From an uncultured Bacteroidales bacterium (GTDB lineage: Bacteria > Bacteroidota > Bacteroidia > Bacteroidales > JAFGXI01), in contig CAMZKE010000015.1 in NCBI GenBank assembly GCA_947311115.1, positions 1-50,022 on the forward strand: a DNA stretch of 50,022 nucleotides. Direction: 5' to 3'. The translations under genes and the position numbers were made by a program. The notes under the pieces are model-generated. The model was not told the DNA's origin, did no database searches, and saw only the letters and a program-made list of their open reading frames with translations. How positions within the stretch are numbered: the stretch's first letter is position 1; each line of letters begins with the position of its first letter. Below, piece after piece: positions 19,344 to 29,678 of the stretch.

Positions 19344-20108
19344 TTAAAATTTATCGAAAACGCCCATACCAAAAAGTGCAAAATCATATTTTACAGGGTC
19401 GTTTTTATCGAAATTTTTTAAATTATTAGTAAGCTCTTCTACTGCTTGCCAGTCGTTTTGTTTTCTGGTTAGTAATCCTAATTTTCGTGAAACATTACCT
19501 GAATGCACATCTAAGGGCATCATTAAAGCAGAAGATGGAATATCCCAAATGCCAAAGTCAACACCATTATTATCGTTTCTTACCATCCACCTTAGGTACA
19601 TATTTATTCGTTTTGCTGCCGATTTGTTTTCTACATTGGCAATATGTTTTGTTGTCCGTTTTGGATATTCTATTTCAAAAAATATATTTCTAAAATCAAT
19701 AAGAGTATTTCTAATATTTTTATGAGTATTAAACGATTTTTCAAATATTTTTTTTAGCCCTCCATGTTTTGTATAAATATTTTTAAGCGATTTTATAAAA
19801 AATATACAATCTTCGCCATTAAATGTACGATGCTTAAAATCTACAAGTCTATTTAAATCATTATCTGTATGATTTAGCACAAAATCAACGGGTGAATTAT
19901 CCATTAAATTAATAAGTTTAAGCGAATTATTAATTATCATTTTTCTATTCCCCCATGCTATTGTAGCTGCTAAGAAACCTGCAATTTCAATATTTTCTCT
20001 ATCAGAAAACATTCGTGGAATTTGAATAGGGTCAGTTTTAATAAACTCTTCTTTATTAAATTCTATATATTTTTGGTCTAATAATTCTTTTATATCTTGT
20101 TTATCCAT
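19344..20108 (-). CDS. TIGR02757 family protein
   Basis: FIKTDPIQIPRMFSDRENIEIAGFLAATIAWGNRKMIINN; SSALMMPLDVHSGNVSRKLGLLTRKQNDW. Start re-set to MDKQDIK; the longer start reads through a terminator hairpin. Confidence 0.85.
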   Translation of the reverse strand: MDKQDIKELLDQKYIEFNKEEFIKTDPIQIPRMFSDRENIEIAGFLAATIAWGNRKMIINNSLKLINLMDNSPVDFVLNHTDNDLNRLVDFKHRTFNGEDCIFFIKSLKNIYTKHGGLKKIFEKSFNTHKNIRNTLIDFRNIFFEIEYPKRTTKHIANVENKSAAKRINMYLRWMVRNDNNGVDFGIWDIPSSALMMPLDVHSGNVSRKLGLLTRKQNDWQAVEELTNNLKNFDKNDPVKYDFALFGMGVFDKF

Positions 20109-20121
20109 TTTGTGAAATAAT

Positions 20122-20144
20122 AAAGCTCGTATTAACGAGCTTTT
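20122..20144 (-). terminator. Terminator for the 20312-21007 gene
   Basis: AAAGCTCG-TATTAA-CGAGCTTT stem in the minus-strand direction. Confidence 0.65.
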
Positions 20145-20150
20145 CAATTA

Positions 20151-20272
20151 GAGTTTATCTAGAAAGTCCGATTTCTACGTTGTTGCTCAAAATCCAAATC
20201 CTCAAATACATTAGTATTCTGCGGTTTGAATTTCTCTCACGTCTTGAACTCGAACTTTCTAGCTCAAACTCT
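20151..20272. repeat. ~122-bp imperfect palindrome (hairpin-forming intergenic element)
   Basis: Left arm GAGTTTATCTAGAAAGTCCGA vs reverse complement of right arm GAGTTTGAGCTAGAAAGTTCGA; pairing continues to AATAC-atta-GTATT at the centre. Confidence 0.7.
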
Positions 20273-20311
20273 CTACTTTATGGACGGACTTTAATTAGTA
20301 ATATTTTATAA

Positions 20312-21007
20312 TTATAAGAAAAATCTTAACCCAACAGATATTGCTGTTACATCTAAACCTAAGCCAAAATCATTAGTTTTTGTTTTGTTTTCCCAATTTA
20401 CACCTGCTGTTGTACCTTCTGATTTTCTTGATAAACTTTGAAAGCTTAGTCCAGCCCATTTAGCTTCTAATGCACAACGGTCGTTTAAAAAATAATTAAA
20501 TCCAATACTTAATTGTGCTGCAAAACTAAAAATTTTGGTAGGGTCATCGTCCTCAGTACCTGTTCCTGCATTATTCAAACGTAAATCTTTACTTGAGCCC
20601 ATACCTATTGGTAAAGCAAATTCGGCAAAAGCAAAAGCGTGGTCACCGGTATTTTTATAATATCTAACAAAGGGTGAAATATAGAAAATTCCATCTTTTT
20701 GTATATTATCGAAAGTAGTATTGCCGGCACCTAATGCATCATACATTGTTGTTTTAGTAAAATCGTAACCAATACCTAAACCTGCACCAAGATTATCGTT
20801 AACCATATAACCAACTTCAGGTAAAAAGTTAAAACTAAAAGTTGAGTTATTTTTTGTGGTAGTAGTGGTATTTCCTGTAGTATTAGAGGTTTCTCCTGAA
20901 TTTGTTCCAAAACCTAATGAACCACCTGCAATAATTTTACCACCTTCAATTTGAGCATTAACACCTAGTGAAACTGCTACAATTACAATAAATAATAATT
21001 TTTTCAT
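20312..21007 (-). CDS. Outer membrane beta-barrel protein
   Basis: Signal peptide MKKLLFIVIVAVSLGVNAQ; alternating glycine-rich strands; terminal aromatic LRFFL. Confidence 0.8.
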   Translation of the reverse strand: MKKLLFIVIVAVSLGVNAQIEGGKIIAGGSLGFGTNSGETSNTTGNTTTTTKNNSTFSFNFLPEVGYMVNDNLGAGLGIGYDFTKTTMYDALGAGNTTFDNIQKDGIFYISPFVRYYKNTGDHAFAFAEFALPIGMGSSKDLRLNNAGTGTEDDDPTKIFSFAAQLSIGFNYFLNDRCALEAKWAGLSFQSLSRKSEGTTAGVNWENKTKTNDFGLGLDVTAISVGLRFFL

Positions 21008-21116
21008 TTGTATATTTTTAAAATTTAGTGTTACAAAGGTAATAAATTTATTTAGGACAAGTAAAAATAGTGAAGAAATAATTATTAAATAATAGTTTAT
21101 ACAAATTTAATTTACA

Positions 21117-21124
21117 TATATTTG
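21117..21124 (+). promoter_or_regulatory. Bacteroidota-type -7 element TATATTTG
   Basis: Matches TAnnTTTG, 27 nt upstream of the ATG at 21151. Confidence 0.45.
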
Positions 21125-21150
21125 TTGCTTAACTATAAAAAAATGTAAAA

Positions 21151-21792
21151 ATGAGTGAAGAAAAAACAAATGCAGGTCAAGGCTTAGGAATAGCTGGTTT
21201 TGTGTTAGGACTTATAGCCCTTATTATTTCGTTTATTCCGTGTTTAGGAATGTATGCATTAGTACCGGGTATTATTGCAATTATTTTAAGTGCAATTGGC
21301 TTTTCACAAGCAAACAAAAACAACGGTGCAAAAGGTTTAATTATTGCAGCTTTAGTAGTTTCTATATTAGGAACAATTATTGCCGGATGGCAATATTATG
21401 CAATTTCGCATGTAGCAAATACTTACGTTGATGCTTTAGAAAATTTTGACGATGAGTTTAAAGATGCTATGGAAGATATTGAAGAAGACGGTGCATTAGA
21501 TGCTTCTACTTTAGTATCAGGAACTGATGATATTCAAAAATATATTGATGAAGAAGACTATGACAACGTTATTGATATATACGAAAAAACTGTTGATAAG
21601 TACATTGATAACTTAAAAAACATGAGCGAAGGTAATTTAAATAATCTTGGCGAAAATATGGCTGCTGTAACAGTGGTAACAGCTGTAACTGTAAAAGTTG
21701 CTACTGCTGAACCTTTCTTTAGTGACGAGCAAAGAGAAAGATTTGAAAAAATACAGAAGAAGTATGACGATATGGAAAAAGAGAATGAGTAA
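21151..21792 (+). CDS. DUF4190-type membrane protein
   Basis: AGQGLGIAGFVLGLIALIISFIPCLGMYALVPGIIAIILSAIGFSQANK. Confidence 0.7.
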   Translation: MSEEKTNAGQGLGIAGFVLGLIALIISFIPCLGMYALVPGIIAIILSAIGFSQANKNNGAKGLIIAALVVSILGTIIAGWQYYAISHVANTYVDALENFDDEFKDAMEDIEEDGALDASTLVSGTDDIQKYIDEEDYDNVIDIYEKTVDKYIDNLKNMSEGNLNNLGENMAAVTVVTAVTVKVATAEPFFSDEQRERFEKIQKKYDDMEKENE

Positions 21793-21794
21793 TC

Positions 21795-22187
21795 ATGATT
21801 TTACAAAATAATATTTTTGTAAAAAATTATAAAATAATAAATTTATTATTTGCCGGAATATTTGGAATGGTTTTCCTTTATTCCGGCATTTTTTCTGCTC
21901 AAAAAAACAACCACCCTATTCCATCAGCATGTATTGTAAAACCTTGTGCTAGTACTGGCTTGTCTAGAGGTTTTTCCGAAATAATGAGACTTAATTTTAA
22001 CTCGGCTCAAAAATATAATAAAAACTCAATACCTATATTTATTTTCTTTTTATTTCAATTAATATTAAGATTAATTTTAGCCAAAATTTTAAACAAAAGA
22101 AATATTAAAACAATATTATTTAGCGATATAGCTTTCTCAGTTTTATTATATATTTATAGCTTTAGTGGTTTAGTTTTCGTAAATTAA
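21795..22187 (+). CDS. DUF2752-like small membrane protein
   Basis: IPSACIVKPCASTGLSRGFSEIMRLNFNSA resembles the DUF2752 CP.CGlTRaf..l..gd...A core. Confidence 0.65.
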   Translation: MILQNNIFVKNYKIINLLFAGIFGMVFLYSGIFSAQKNNHPIPSACIVKPCASTGLSRGFSEIMRLNFNSAQKYNKNSIPIFIFFLFQLILRLILAKILNKRNIKTILFSDIAFSVLLYIYSFSGLVFVN

Positions 22188-22240
22188 TTTGTGGCACAAA
22201 ATATGTTACACAATTTTGTATTTTTGCAAAAAATTACAGA

Positions 22241-23182
22241 ATGAGACACTACCTTTTTTTATTTTTTATTCTTTCATTACTTAATAATGCCGAAATAAAA
22301 TCGCAAAGTATTGATAGTTTAAGATATTGGAAAATAAAATCGGCAACAAATATTAATTTAACTCAAGGAGCTGTTTCTAACTGGACTGAGGGAGGCGAAA
22401 CATATATTTCTATTTTAGGTATATTAAAAACAGAAGCAAATTACAAAAAACAGAACTCGTCGTGGGACAATAACCTTGAGTTAAGATACGGAACCATGAT
22501 TGTTAGAGATGTATTAAAAAATAACAGAGTTGGAGTTATTCGTACTGACGATAGGATAGATTTATTTAGTACATATGGGTTAAAATTCTATAAAAATATA
22601 AATATGACTGTAATGGGAAACTTCCGTTCTCAATTTGTTGAAGGCTACGATTACCCAAACGATTCGGTTCCTGTTTCAGATTTTATGTCGCCAGCTAAAA
22701 TATATTTTGCATTTGGTTTTGAATATAAACGTAAAGATAATATAACTTTTATGCTATCGCCATTTACTATTAAAAACACATTAGTTGCATCATCAAAGGT
22801 TGACGAAACAAAATATGGATTAGAAAAAGGACATAGAGCTAAACGAGAAATAGGTTCATATTTAAAATTATTCTACAAAACTACATTATGGGATAACGTA
22901 ATTATGATTAATAAATTAATTATGTTTTCAAACTATTTAGAAAAACCTGAAAATATTGATTTCGATTATCAAGTAGATTTTAACATGAAAGTAAATACTT
23001 TTATACAAGCGTCATTACATTTTCATTTTATTTATGACGATAATATTGATATTCCGGTATATGATTACTCAACCGGAAAAAAGGTAAAAACAGGAGTAAC
23101 AAAAGGACTTCAGTTTAAAGAACTTTTATCAATTGGTTTTATTTATACTTTGCAGAATAAAACAAAACCGTTAGCAAAATAG
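22241..23182 (+). CDS. DUF3078 domain outer-membrane-associated protein
   Basis: YWKIKSATNINLTQGAVSNWTEGGETYISILGILKTEANYKK. Confidence 0.8.
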   Translation: MRHYLFLFFILSLLNNAEIKSQSIDSLRYWKIKSATNINLTQGAVSNWTEGGETYISILGILKTEANYKKQNSSWDNNLELRYGTMIVRDVLKNNRVGVIRTDDRIDLFSTYGLKFYKNINMTVMGNFRSQFVEGYDYPNDSVPVSDFMSPAKIYFAFGFEYKRKDNITFMLSPFTIKNTLVASSKVDETKYGLEKGHRAKREIGSYLKLFYKTTLWDNVIMINKLIMFSNYLEKPENIDFDYQVDFNMKVNTFIQASLHFHFIYDDNIDIPVYDYSTGKKVKTGVTKGLQFKELLSIGFIYTLQNKTKPLAK

Positions 23183-23429
23183 TAATACTATTTATAAATT
23201 ACTGAACTTCCGCACCCAATATAATCAATATATACAATAGTTTTAAAAATTATTGTCAGCGGTGGCTTTTTTTTACTTTTCAGCTACAGGGAAAGTAAAA
23301 GCCTTTCTGGCTTGAATACATATAATGCAAATTAGGAATTTCGGAATCTTACACAAAACCGTAGTAAAGACTTAATAAGTTGTAAATAAATGACTTATCA
23401 TAGCATTAAATATTGTTTTTCATAATTAT

Positions 23430-23460
23430 ACCTCGTTAGCTTACGGCGAGGATATTCATT
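23430..23460. repeat. Family 2 repeat, partial copy D
   Basis: ACCTCGTTAGCTTACGGCGAGGATATTCATT; matches the 3' hairpin of the 36208 copy. Confidence 0.6.
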
Positions 23461-23463
23461 ATA

Positions 23464-24231
23464 TTACCGAATAAAAACCATTTCATTATCTTTAGACATT
23501 TCATCAGAAAATGTATAATTATCGTAATCAAAAGCTTTTAAATATTCAGGGTTAGAGATATTGTTTTCTACAATAAACCTTGTCATTAAACCACGAGCAC
23601 GTTTGGCATAAATGGCTATTGTTTTATATTTACCAGCTTTTTCTTCTTTAAAAATTGGTGTAATAATTTCAGTTAAAATTTGTTTTTTATCAATAACTTT
23701 AAAGTATTCGTTCGATGCTAAATTAACTATAAATTCTGTTTTTGTTTTTTTAATATACTTATTTAGCTCGTTGGTTACATCTGTTTTCCAAAAATCGTAT
23801 AAATTATTACCTAATTCGTTTTTTAGTTTTGTTCCCATTTCTAAACGATGAGCTTGTATTAGGTCAAATGGTTTTAATAAACCATACATTCCTGATAGAA
23901 TGATAAGTTTCTTATTAAGTACTTGTAAAAGTTCTTTATTTAAACTTTTTGCATCTAAACCTTTATATGCATCACCAAAAAATAAATTTATTGCTACTTG
24001 CGAATTTTTAGAGTTATGATTTTTTTCCCAATCGTGATAACGAGTATAATTTAACCCAGCTAAATCATCGCTTAAGTTCATTAATTGCTTAATTTCTTCA
24101 ACAGATTTGCTTCTTAATTCGGTAATTAGTAGCTCTGTTTTATTTAGTAATAATGGCTTTGAAATAAGACTTGCATCTATTTTAATGCCTTGTTGTTGTA
24201 TTCTTTTTGCCGGAGATAATAGTATAATCAT
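23464..24231 (-). CDS. yaaA: Peroxide stress protein YaaA (DUF328/UPF0246)
   Basis: MIILLSPAKRIQQQ; AINLFFGDAYKGLDAKSL; LSGMYGLLKPFDLIQAHRLEMGTKL; KRARGLMTRFIVEN. Confidence 0.93.
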   Translation of the reverse strand: MIILLSPAKRIQQQGIKIDASLISKPLLLNKTELLITELRSKSVEEIKQLMNLSDDLAGLNYTRYHDWEKNHNSKNSQVAINLFFGDAYKGLDAKSLNKELLQVLNKKLIILSGMYGLLKPFDLIQAHRLEMGTKLKNELGNNLYDFWKTDVTNELNKYIKKTKTEFIVNLASNEYFKVIDKKQILTEIITPIFKEEKAGKYKTIAIYAKRARGLMTRFIVENNISNPEYLKAFDYDNYTFSDEMSKDNEMVFIR

Positions 24232-24315
24232 TGTTTTTTTATTCAAAGATACTTATTATTTTAATTTAGGCAAATTTGAGTTAAGCCGTATTATGAATGA
24301 AAAATTTTGTATTTT

Positions 24316-25563
24316 TTACTCATAACGTAAGGCTTCAATAGGGTCAAGTTTTGAAGCTTTTATTGCAGGATATATTCCTGAAAACAAACCAACTACAAAG
24401 CAAACTAATACTCCTCCAATTATCCAAACCCAAGGAATAATAAATGGGCCGTTTGTAAGTATTGATACAACATTACCCATTAAAATACCCAGTACAATAC
24501 CAACAGCACCTCCTATTTGCCCAATTAAAATTGCTTCAAACAAAAATTGTTGTTTTATTATACTTGCTTTTGCCCCAATAGCTTTTCTTATACCTATTTC
24601 TTTAGTTCGTTCGGTTACAGAAACAAGCATAATATTCATAAGTCCAATTGCTGCACCCATAAGGGTTATAAACCCTATAAAAGTTGCAGCCATTGTAACC
24701 GTACTCATATTTTCGATAAGCATATTTGCTAGATTATCGCTTTTTGAAATCTCAAAATTATTTTCATCAATTGTTTTTAATTTTCGCACTTTCCTAAAAG
24801 TTGCTTCTGCTTGTCCTATAGCAATATCTAGCATTTCGGCAGATAATGGCATAACTTGTATTTGGTATGAGAAATTTACACCGGCAAAACTACTTCGTAG
24901 GTTTGTAATCGGTATCAAACACATTTTATCAAAATTATTTCCCATACCTGAGCCTTTAGATTCTAATACACCTATTACTTTATACTTTAAATTTCCAACA
25001 GAAATTATTTTATTTAACGGTTTTTCATTTTTGAATATACTTTTTGCTAAGTCGCTGCCAATAACTACTATATTTTTAGAGTTTATAACTTCTTGTTCTG
25101 AGAAAGCACGTCCATTTTTTATTTCTAAACCTGAAGTGTAAATATAGTTTTCGTCGCTACCAACAACCGAAATATTTGGGTTTGATTTATACGATTTATA
25201 TTTTACTGTTGATGAGCCTGATGCTTTTACATTTATAGATACTTTAGATGGAAATTTGTATTTTTTTTTAAAATTAAGAGCATCTTTATATTTTATTGTT
25301 TCAAATGTTTTTGTATTCCTTTTATGTTTTGGACCTCCTTTTATACTTTTTAGTTTCCAATTATCTATTGTAAAAGTGTTTGAACCCATACTTGCAAACT
25401 GTGCACTTAGTGAGCCTTTAAGAGCATCAATGGCTGTTAATATACCTACAAGCGACATTATTCCAACAGCAATAATCATTACGGTTAAAATTGTTCTAAG
25501 TAAATTAGATTTTATTGAGTTTACAGCAATTTTGTAATTCTCTCTTATTAGGTATAGTTTCAT
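24316..25563 (-). CDS. MacB/FtsX-type ABC transporter permease
   Basis: [79 protein letters not shown]. Confidence 0.95.
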   Translation of the reverse strand: MKLYLIRENYKIAVNSIKSNLLRTILTVMIIAVGIMSLVGILTAIDALKGSLSAQFASMGSNTFTIDNWKLKSIKGGPKHKRNTKTFETIKYKDALNFKKKYKFPSKVSINVKASGSSTVKYKSYKSNPNISVVGSDENYIYTSGLEIKNGRAFSEQEVINSKNIVVIGSDLAKSIFKNEKPLNKIISVGNLKYKVIGVLESKGSGMGNNFDKMCLIPITNLRSSFAGVNFSYQIQVMPLSAEMLDIAIGQAEATFRKVRKLKTIDENNFEISKSDNLANMLIENMSTVTMAATFIGFITLMGAAIGLMNIMLVSVTERTKEIGIRKAIGAKASIIKQQFLFEAILIGQIGGAVGIVLGILMGNVVSILTNGPFIIPWVWIIGGVLVCFVVGLFSGIYPAIKASKLDPIEALRYE

Positions 25564-25594
25564 ATTTTTATTTTAAGGAAAAAACCTTAATTAT

Positions 25595-27955
25595 TTATAT
25601 ATCACCATAATCTGGCGTATCAGTACCATCAGAATTTTTATCACAATTCGTATCAACGGGCATATTTGCAGGTTTTTCAAATACGTCTTCTTTTGAATAG
25701 CCCAAAGTAGAATCGGCATATACTTTTGTCATATATTTTGCCCAAATTGGAAGAGCCATACTATGTCCACCACCAAGAGCTGTACTTCTAAAATGAATAC
25801 TTCGTTCTTCGCCTCCTACCCAGGCACCGGAAACCAAATGTGGTGTAATTCCCATAAACCAACCGTCAGAGTTATTATTTGTTGTTCCTGTTTTACCTGC
25901 TATATCGTTTGTTAAACCATATTTATATCTTATTCGTACTGAGGTTCCATATTGTACAACTCCACGCATAAGTTCAATCATTAAATATGCAGTTTGTTCA
26001 CTAATTGCTTCTTTGCGTTTAGGCTTAAATGTTGATATTAAATTGCCATTTTTATCTTCAATACGAGTTACAAAAATTGGTTGGGTATATACACCTCTGT
26101 CAGCAAAACTTGTATATGCACCAACAAGTTCATAAAGTGTTAATTCGGGTATTCCTACGCATATTGATGGATATGGGTCAATTGGACTTACAATACCCAT
26201 ATTTCTTGCAATTTTTATGGCAGCTTCAGGGCTGTAGTGTTTAAGTACCCATGCTGATATTTGATTCATTGAATGTGCTAAACCATATTTTAAGGTAATC
26301 ATTTTACCATTGGTTTTTTCTGTCCACTTTGCTGTAGAAAACTTTGGTGTGTATGGAGGTTGTCCATCAGGCATATCGAAAGTTACAGGCACGTTTGGTA
26401 CTTTTGTGCATGGCGAAAAACCATTTTGCATGGCAAGTGTGTAAATAAATGGTTTAAATGTAGAACCAACTTGACGTTTACCTTTTTTAACCATATCGTA
26501 TTGAAAATGTCTGTAGTTCATACCACCAACATAAGCTTTTACATAGCCGGTTATTGGGTCAACCGACATAAAACTTGCTCGTAAAAAATATTTATAATAA
26601 CGTATTGAGTCAAATGGAGTCATTACGGTATCAATATCTCCATTCCACGAAAAAACTTTCATTTTTACAGGTGTGTGAAAAATAATATCAATAGAATCTT
26701 TTGATTTTCCTGAACGTCTTAAATCAGCATATCTTGCACTTCGTTTTACCGATGCTTTCATAATTGCATCAATCTCTTTTTGTGATACATTCCATGCAAA
26801 TGGTGCTTTTTTACGTCCTTTTTGTTCTTTATCGAATTGCTTTTGCAAATAACCGCCCATATGTTCGGTTACTGCCTCCTCAGCATAGGTTTGCATTTTA
26901 TAATTTACGGTAGTGTAAATTCTTAATCCATCGGTATAAATATTATAATTTTCGCCATTGTCTTTGGTGTTTTTATTACACCATCCATAAAGAGGATTAT
27001 TTTCCCATTCTAAAGAATCTTCTCTATATTGTTCAGGATTCCAATAATTTTTACGATTCGGTTTATGGGCAGTTAATGTTGAACGTAAATATTCTCTAAA
27101 ATACTGAGCTATACCTTCTTTATGGTCTGCTCTGTGAAAATTTATTTCTAAAGGAACAACTTTTAACGAATCGTAAACTTGTTTTTCTAAATAACCATAT
27201 TTTACCATTTGTGATAAAACAACATTTCTTCGTTTTTGTGTTAACTCCTCTCTACGTAACGGATTAAATAATGCAGGATTTTTTGCCATTCCAACTAGCA
27301 TTGCTGCTTGCTCTATATTAAGTTCGGAAGGTTTTTCGTTAAAATATATTTGAGCTGCTGATTTTATTCCTACTGCTAAATTTAAAAAGTCGAATTTATT
27401 TAAATACATTGCAAGTATTTCGTCTTTTGTATAGTATTTTTCGAGTTTTACAGCAATTACCCATTCTTTAAATTTACGCATTGCAAGCTGAAATTTTGAT
27501 TGGTTTCTATCACGAGGGAAGAGCATTTTTGCTAATTGCTGGGTTATTGTACTTCCTCCACCGGAACTTTGGTCTTGACCTAAAACAGTTTTAAATATTA
27601 CACGACCTAAGCTTCTAAAATCAATACCTGAGTGTTCTAAAAAGCGTACATCTTCAGTAGCTATAAGGGCATTAATTACATTAGGCGATATTTCAGAATA
27701 ATTTACTTTGCTCCTGTTTTCTTTAAAATATGTACCTAATACTTTTCCATCTGAAGAGTAAACCTCGGTTGCTAAAACACTTTTTGGATTTGCTAATTCA
27801 TCAATACTAGGCATAAAACCTAATTGTCCTTGAGCTATTAAAAAAAATAAAGTAACAATTGTAATTATTGGTGTTAAAAATAATACCCATAAAATTATAG
27901 TTATTCTTCTAAATTTTTTCTTATAGTTTACCAATTTTTCTTCCTTATCCGCCAT
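25595..27955 (-). CDS. Penicillin-binding protein 1A (transglycosylase/transpeptidase)
   Basis: GT51 TEDVRFLEHSGIDFRSLGR, GGSTITQQLAKMLFPRD; transpeptidase GSTFKPFIY, SMNQISAW, AGKTGTTNNNSDGWFMG. Confidence 0.96.
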   Translation of the reverse strand: MADKEEKLVNYKKKFRRITIILWVLFLTPIITIVTLFFLIAQGQLGFMPSIDELANPKSVLATEVYSSDGKVLGTYFKENRSKVNYSEISPNVINALIATEDVRFLEHSGIDFRSLGRVIFKTVLGQDQSSGGGSTITQQLAKMLFPRDRNQSKFQLAMRKFKEWVIAVKLEKYYTKDEILAMYLNKFDFLNLAVGIKSAAQIYFNEKPSELNIEQAAMLVGMAKNPALFNPLRREELTQKRRNVVLSQMVKYGYLEKQVYDSLKVVPLEINFHRADHKEGIAQYFREYLRSTLTAHKPNRKNYWNPEQYREDSLEWENNPLYGWCNKNTKDNGENYNIYTDGLRIYTTVNYKMQTYAEEAVTEHMGGYLQKQFDKEQKGRKKAPFAWNVSQKEIDAIMKASVKRSARYADLRRSGKSKDSIDIIFHTPVKMKVFSWNGDIDTVMTPFDSIRYYKYFLRASFMSVDPITGYVKAYVGGMNYRHFQYDMVKKGKRQVGSTFKPFIYTLAMQNGFSPCTKVPNVPVTFDMPDGQPPYTPKFSTAKWTEKTNGKMITLKYGLAHSMNQISAWVLKHYSPEAAIKIARNMGIVSPIDPYPSICVGIPELTLYELVGAYTSFADRGVYTQPIFVTRIEDKNGNLISTFKPKRKEAISEQTAYLMIELMRGVVQYGTSVRIRYKYGLTNDIAGKTGTTNNNSDGWFMGITPHLVSGAWVGGEERSIHFRSTALGGGHSMALPIWAKYMTKVYADSTLGYSKEDVFEKPANMPVDTNCDKNSDGTDTPDYGDI

Positions 27956-28034
27956 TTTAAATTATTATTGCTATACAAAAATAGTAAAAATTATTTAGTA
28001 CTGCTTATTTGATTATTGTTTAACAAATTTTATT

Positions 28035-28173
28035 AACTCGCATTATTCATGTAATTTAATAAAAACTAGGTTAATTTATTTAAAACTAGGCAAATAATGC
28101 ATTTTGGGTTAACCATGATTAGTTATTACGGGTTTAATTGCTATATTGTTAATTTCTATGAATAATGCGGGTT
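28035..28173. repeat. MITE-like family 1, 139-bp copy
   Basis: AACTCGCATTATTCAT ... ATGAATAATGCGGGTT; TA on both sides of ACTCGC...GCGGGT. Confidence 0.8.
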
Positions 28174-28190
28174 AGCAATTTTTACAAAGC

Positions 28191-28940
28191 CTATTTGCGA
28201 TGAAACCATTTAGACAAAAAGCCTAAACCGTCTGTATCAGAACCTTCAAATAATAATGTAACAAAAAACATTTGATTTTTCATACTTTCAATTGAAGTTG
28301 TATATTGCGAATTGTCAGGAACAATCATATTATTTAAACCGGTAATAAACCTTGCCTCTATTGCAAATTTAAAATATTGTAAAAAAAAGTCAGTACCTAC
28401 ACCAATTTCAAAATTAACAACATGTCTATTAAGTCTAATCTTGGGTTTATCCTCTTCTTTAATCTTTTTTTGTGCGGCTAAATCAAATTTATAACTAAAG
28501 CCTGATACTATATATGCTCTAAAATTATTTACTCTTTTAGATTTTAGTTGAAGTAATACTGGGAAATCAAGATAAGTACTTTCAATTTGCATAATTTTTT
28601 CGTAAAATTGAGAACCATCATAAACAATATAACGCATATTTCGCTGCCCAAAATTTAAGCCCGGTAAAAACCTAACTCCCCAATATTTATTAAAATTATA
28701 GTTAACAACAATGTTAATATTAAAGCCCGGCATTGCTTGTCCTTCAACTGAATAAATTGAATCTAACTGAAAGAATTTGTCAGAGTTATGAATTAAAGCA
28801 TCGGTTTTATTAAAGCCAAGAGCCATACCAAAATGTAATTTTACAACATCATACTTTTTTAAATTTAAAGGTTTACTTCTTTGCGAAAATCCATTTAAAT
28901 TTGAAATTACAATTAATAATATGACAATATTTTTTTTCAA
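28191..28940 (-). CDS. porT: PorT-like T9SS/gliding outer membrane protein
   Basis: VVKLHFGMALGFNKTDALI...PGFNINIVVNYNFNKYWGVRFLPGLNFGQRNMRY...TYLDFPVLLQLKSKRVNNFRAY. Confidence 0.75.
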   Translation of the reverse strand: MKKNIVILLIVISNLNGFSQRSKPLNLKKYDVVKLHFGMALGFNKTDALIHNSDKFFQLDSIYSVEGQAMPGFNINIVVNYNFNKYWGVRFLPGLNFGQRNMRYIVYDGSQFYEKIMQIESTYLDFPVLLQLKSKRVNNFRAYIVSGFSYKFDLAAQKKIKEEDKPKIRLNRHVVNFEIGVGTDFFLQYFKFAIEARFITGLNNMIVPDNSQYTTSIESMKNQMFFVTLLFEGSDTDGLGFLSKWFHRK

Positions 28941-28997
28941 TATGCTATGTAAACTAATAATTTACGAAATTATTATTTTTTATAAGAAATATTATAA

Positions 28998-29033
28998 AAA
29001 AGCCTCAAACTTTATAAAAAGATTGAGACTTTT
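28998..29033. terminator. Terminator hairpin
   Basis: AAAGCCTCAAACTTT-ataa-AAGATTGAGACTTTT. Confidence 0.6.
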
Positions 29034-29041
29034 ATTTTTAT

Positions 29042-29114
29042 TCTGTTTGGGTTTAATTCACGTATAAAAGAATAGTGTTCCTAAACGATAGCTTATCCGC
29101 CTATTGCGAATAAA
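29042..29114. repeat. Family 2 repeat, copy C (lacks first hairpin)
   Basis: TCTGTTTGGGTTTAATTCACGTATAAAAGAATAGTGTTCCTAAACGATA matches the 36208 copy with a ~13-nt deletion. Confidence 0.75.
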
Positions 29115-29118
29115 TTTT

Positions 29119-29556
29119 TTACTCTTCAATAATGGTAATTTTTTCAATTTTATCACCTTGACGAATATCGTCGATTACTTCTAATCCATCGTAAACTTTA
29201 CCAAAACAAGTATGTACACCATCTAAATGTGATGTATTATTACGACTATGACATATAAAAAATTGAGAACCGCCGGTATTTTTACCTGCATGAGCCATTG
29301 AAAGCACACCTCTGTCATGATATTGGTTTCCACCACTGGTTTCACAATCAATTGAGTAACCTGGTCCGCCGGCACCTGTACCATCAGGGCAACCACCTTG
29401 TATTACAAAATCAGGCAAAACTCTATGAAAATTTAATCCATCGTAAAAACCTTCTTTTGATAATTTTACAAAATTCTTAACTGTATTTGGAGCATCATTA
29501 TCGTAAAACTCCACTTTCATCAAACCTTTTTCTGTTAGTATTTCAGCTTTTGTCAT
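29119..29556 (-). CDS. Cyclophilin-type peptidyl-prolyl cis-trans isomerase
   Basis: [59 protein letters not shown]. Confidence 0.96.
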   Translation of the reverse strand: MTKAEILTEKGLMKVEFYDNDAPNTVKNFVKLSKEGFYDGLNFHRVLPDFVIQGGCPDGTGAGGPGYSIDCETSGGNQYHDRGVLSMAHAGKNTGGSQFFICHSRNNTSHLDGVHTCFGKVYDGLEVIDDIRQGDKIEKITIIEE

Positions 29557-29581
29557 CTGTATATATATTTAAATTATTTAA

Positions 29582-29672
29582 TTTGTTTGGTTTTAATTCC
29601 CAGTCTCTTGGTACGTAAAAAAATAGTATTCTAAAACGATATCTCTTTCGCTTGCGGTGAGGAGATTCATTT
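29582..29672. repeat. Family 2 repeat, copy B
   Basis: TTGTTTGGTTTTAATTCCCAGTCTCTTGGTACGT...AATAGTATTC.AAAACGATATCTCTTTCGCTTGCGGTGAGGAGATTCATTT. Confidence 0.8.
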
Positions 29673-29678
29673 GTAATT

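Noticed and set aside
24316-27955. ABC permease and PBP1A as an antibiotic resistance cassette
   Set aside because: Both are standard chromosomal envelope genes; no ATPase/efflux partner or mobile boundaries adjacent.
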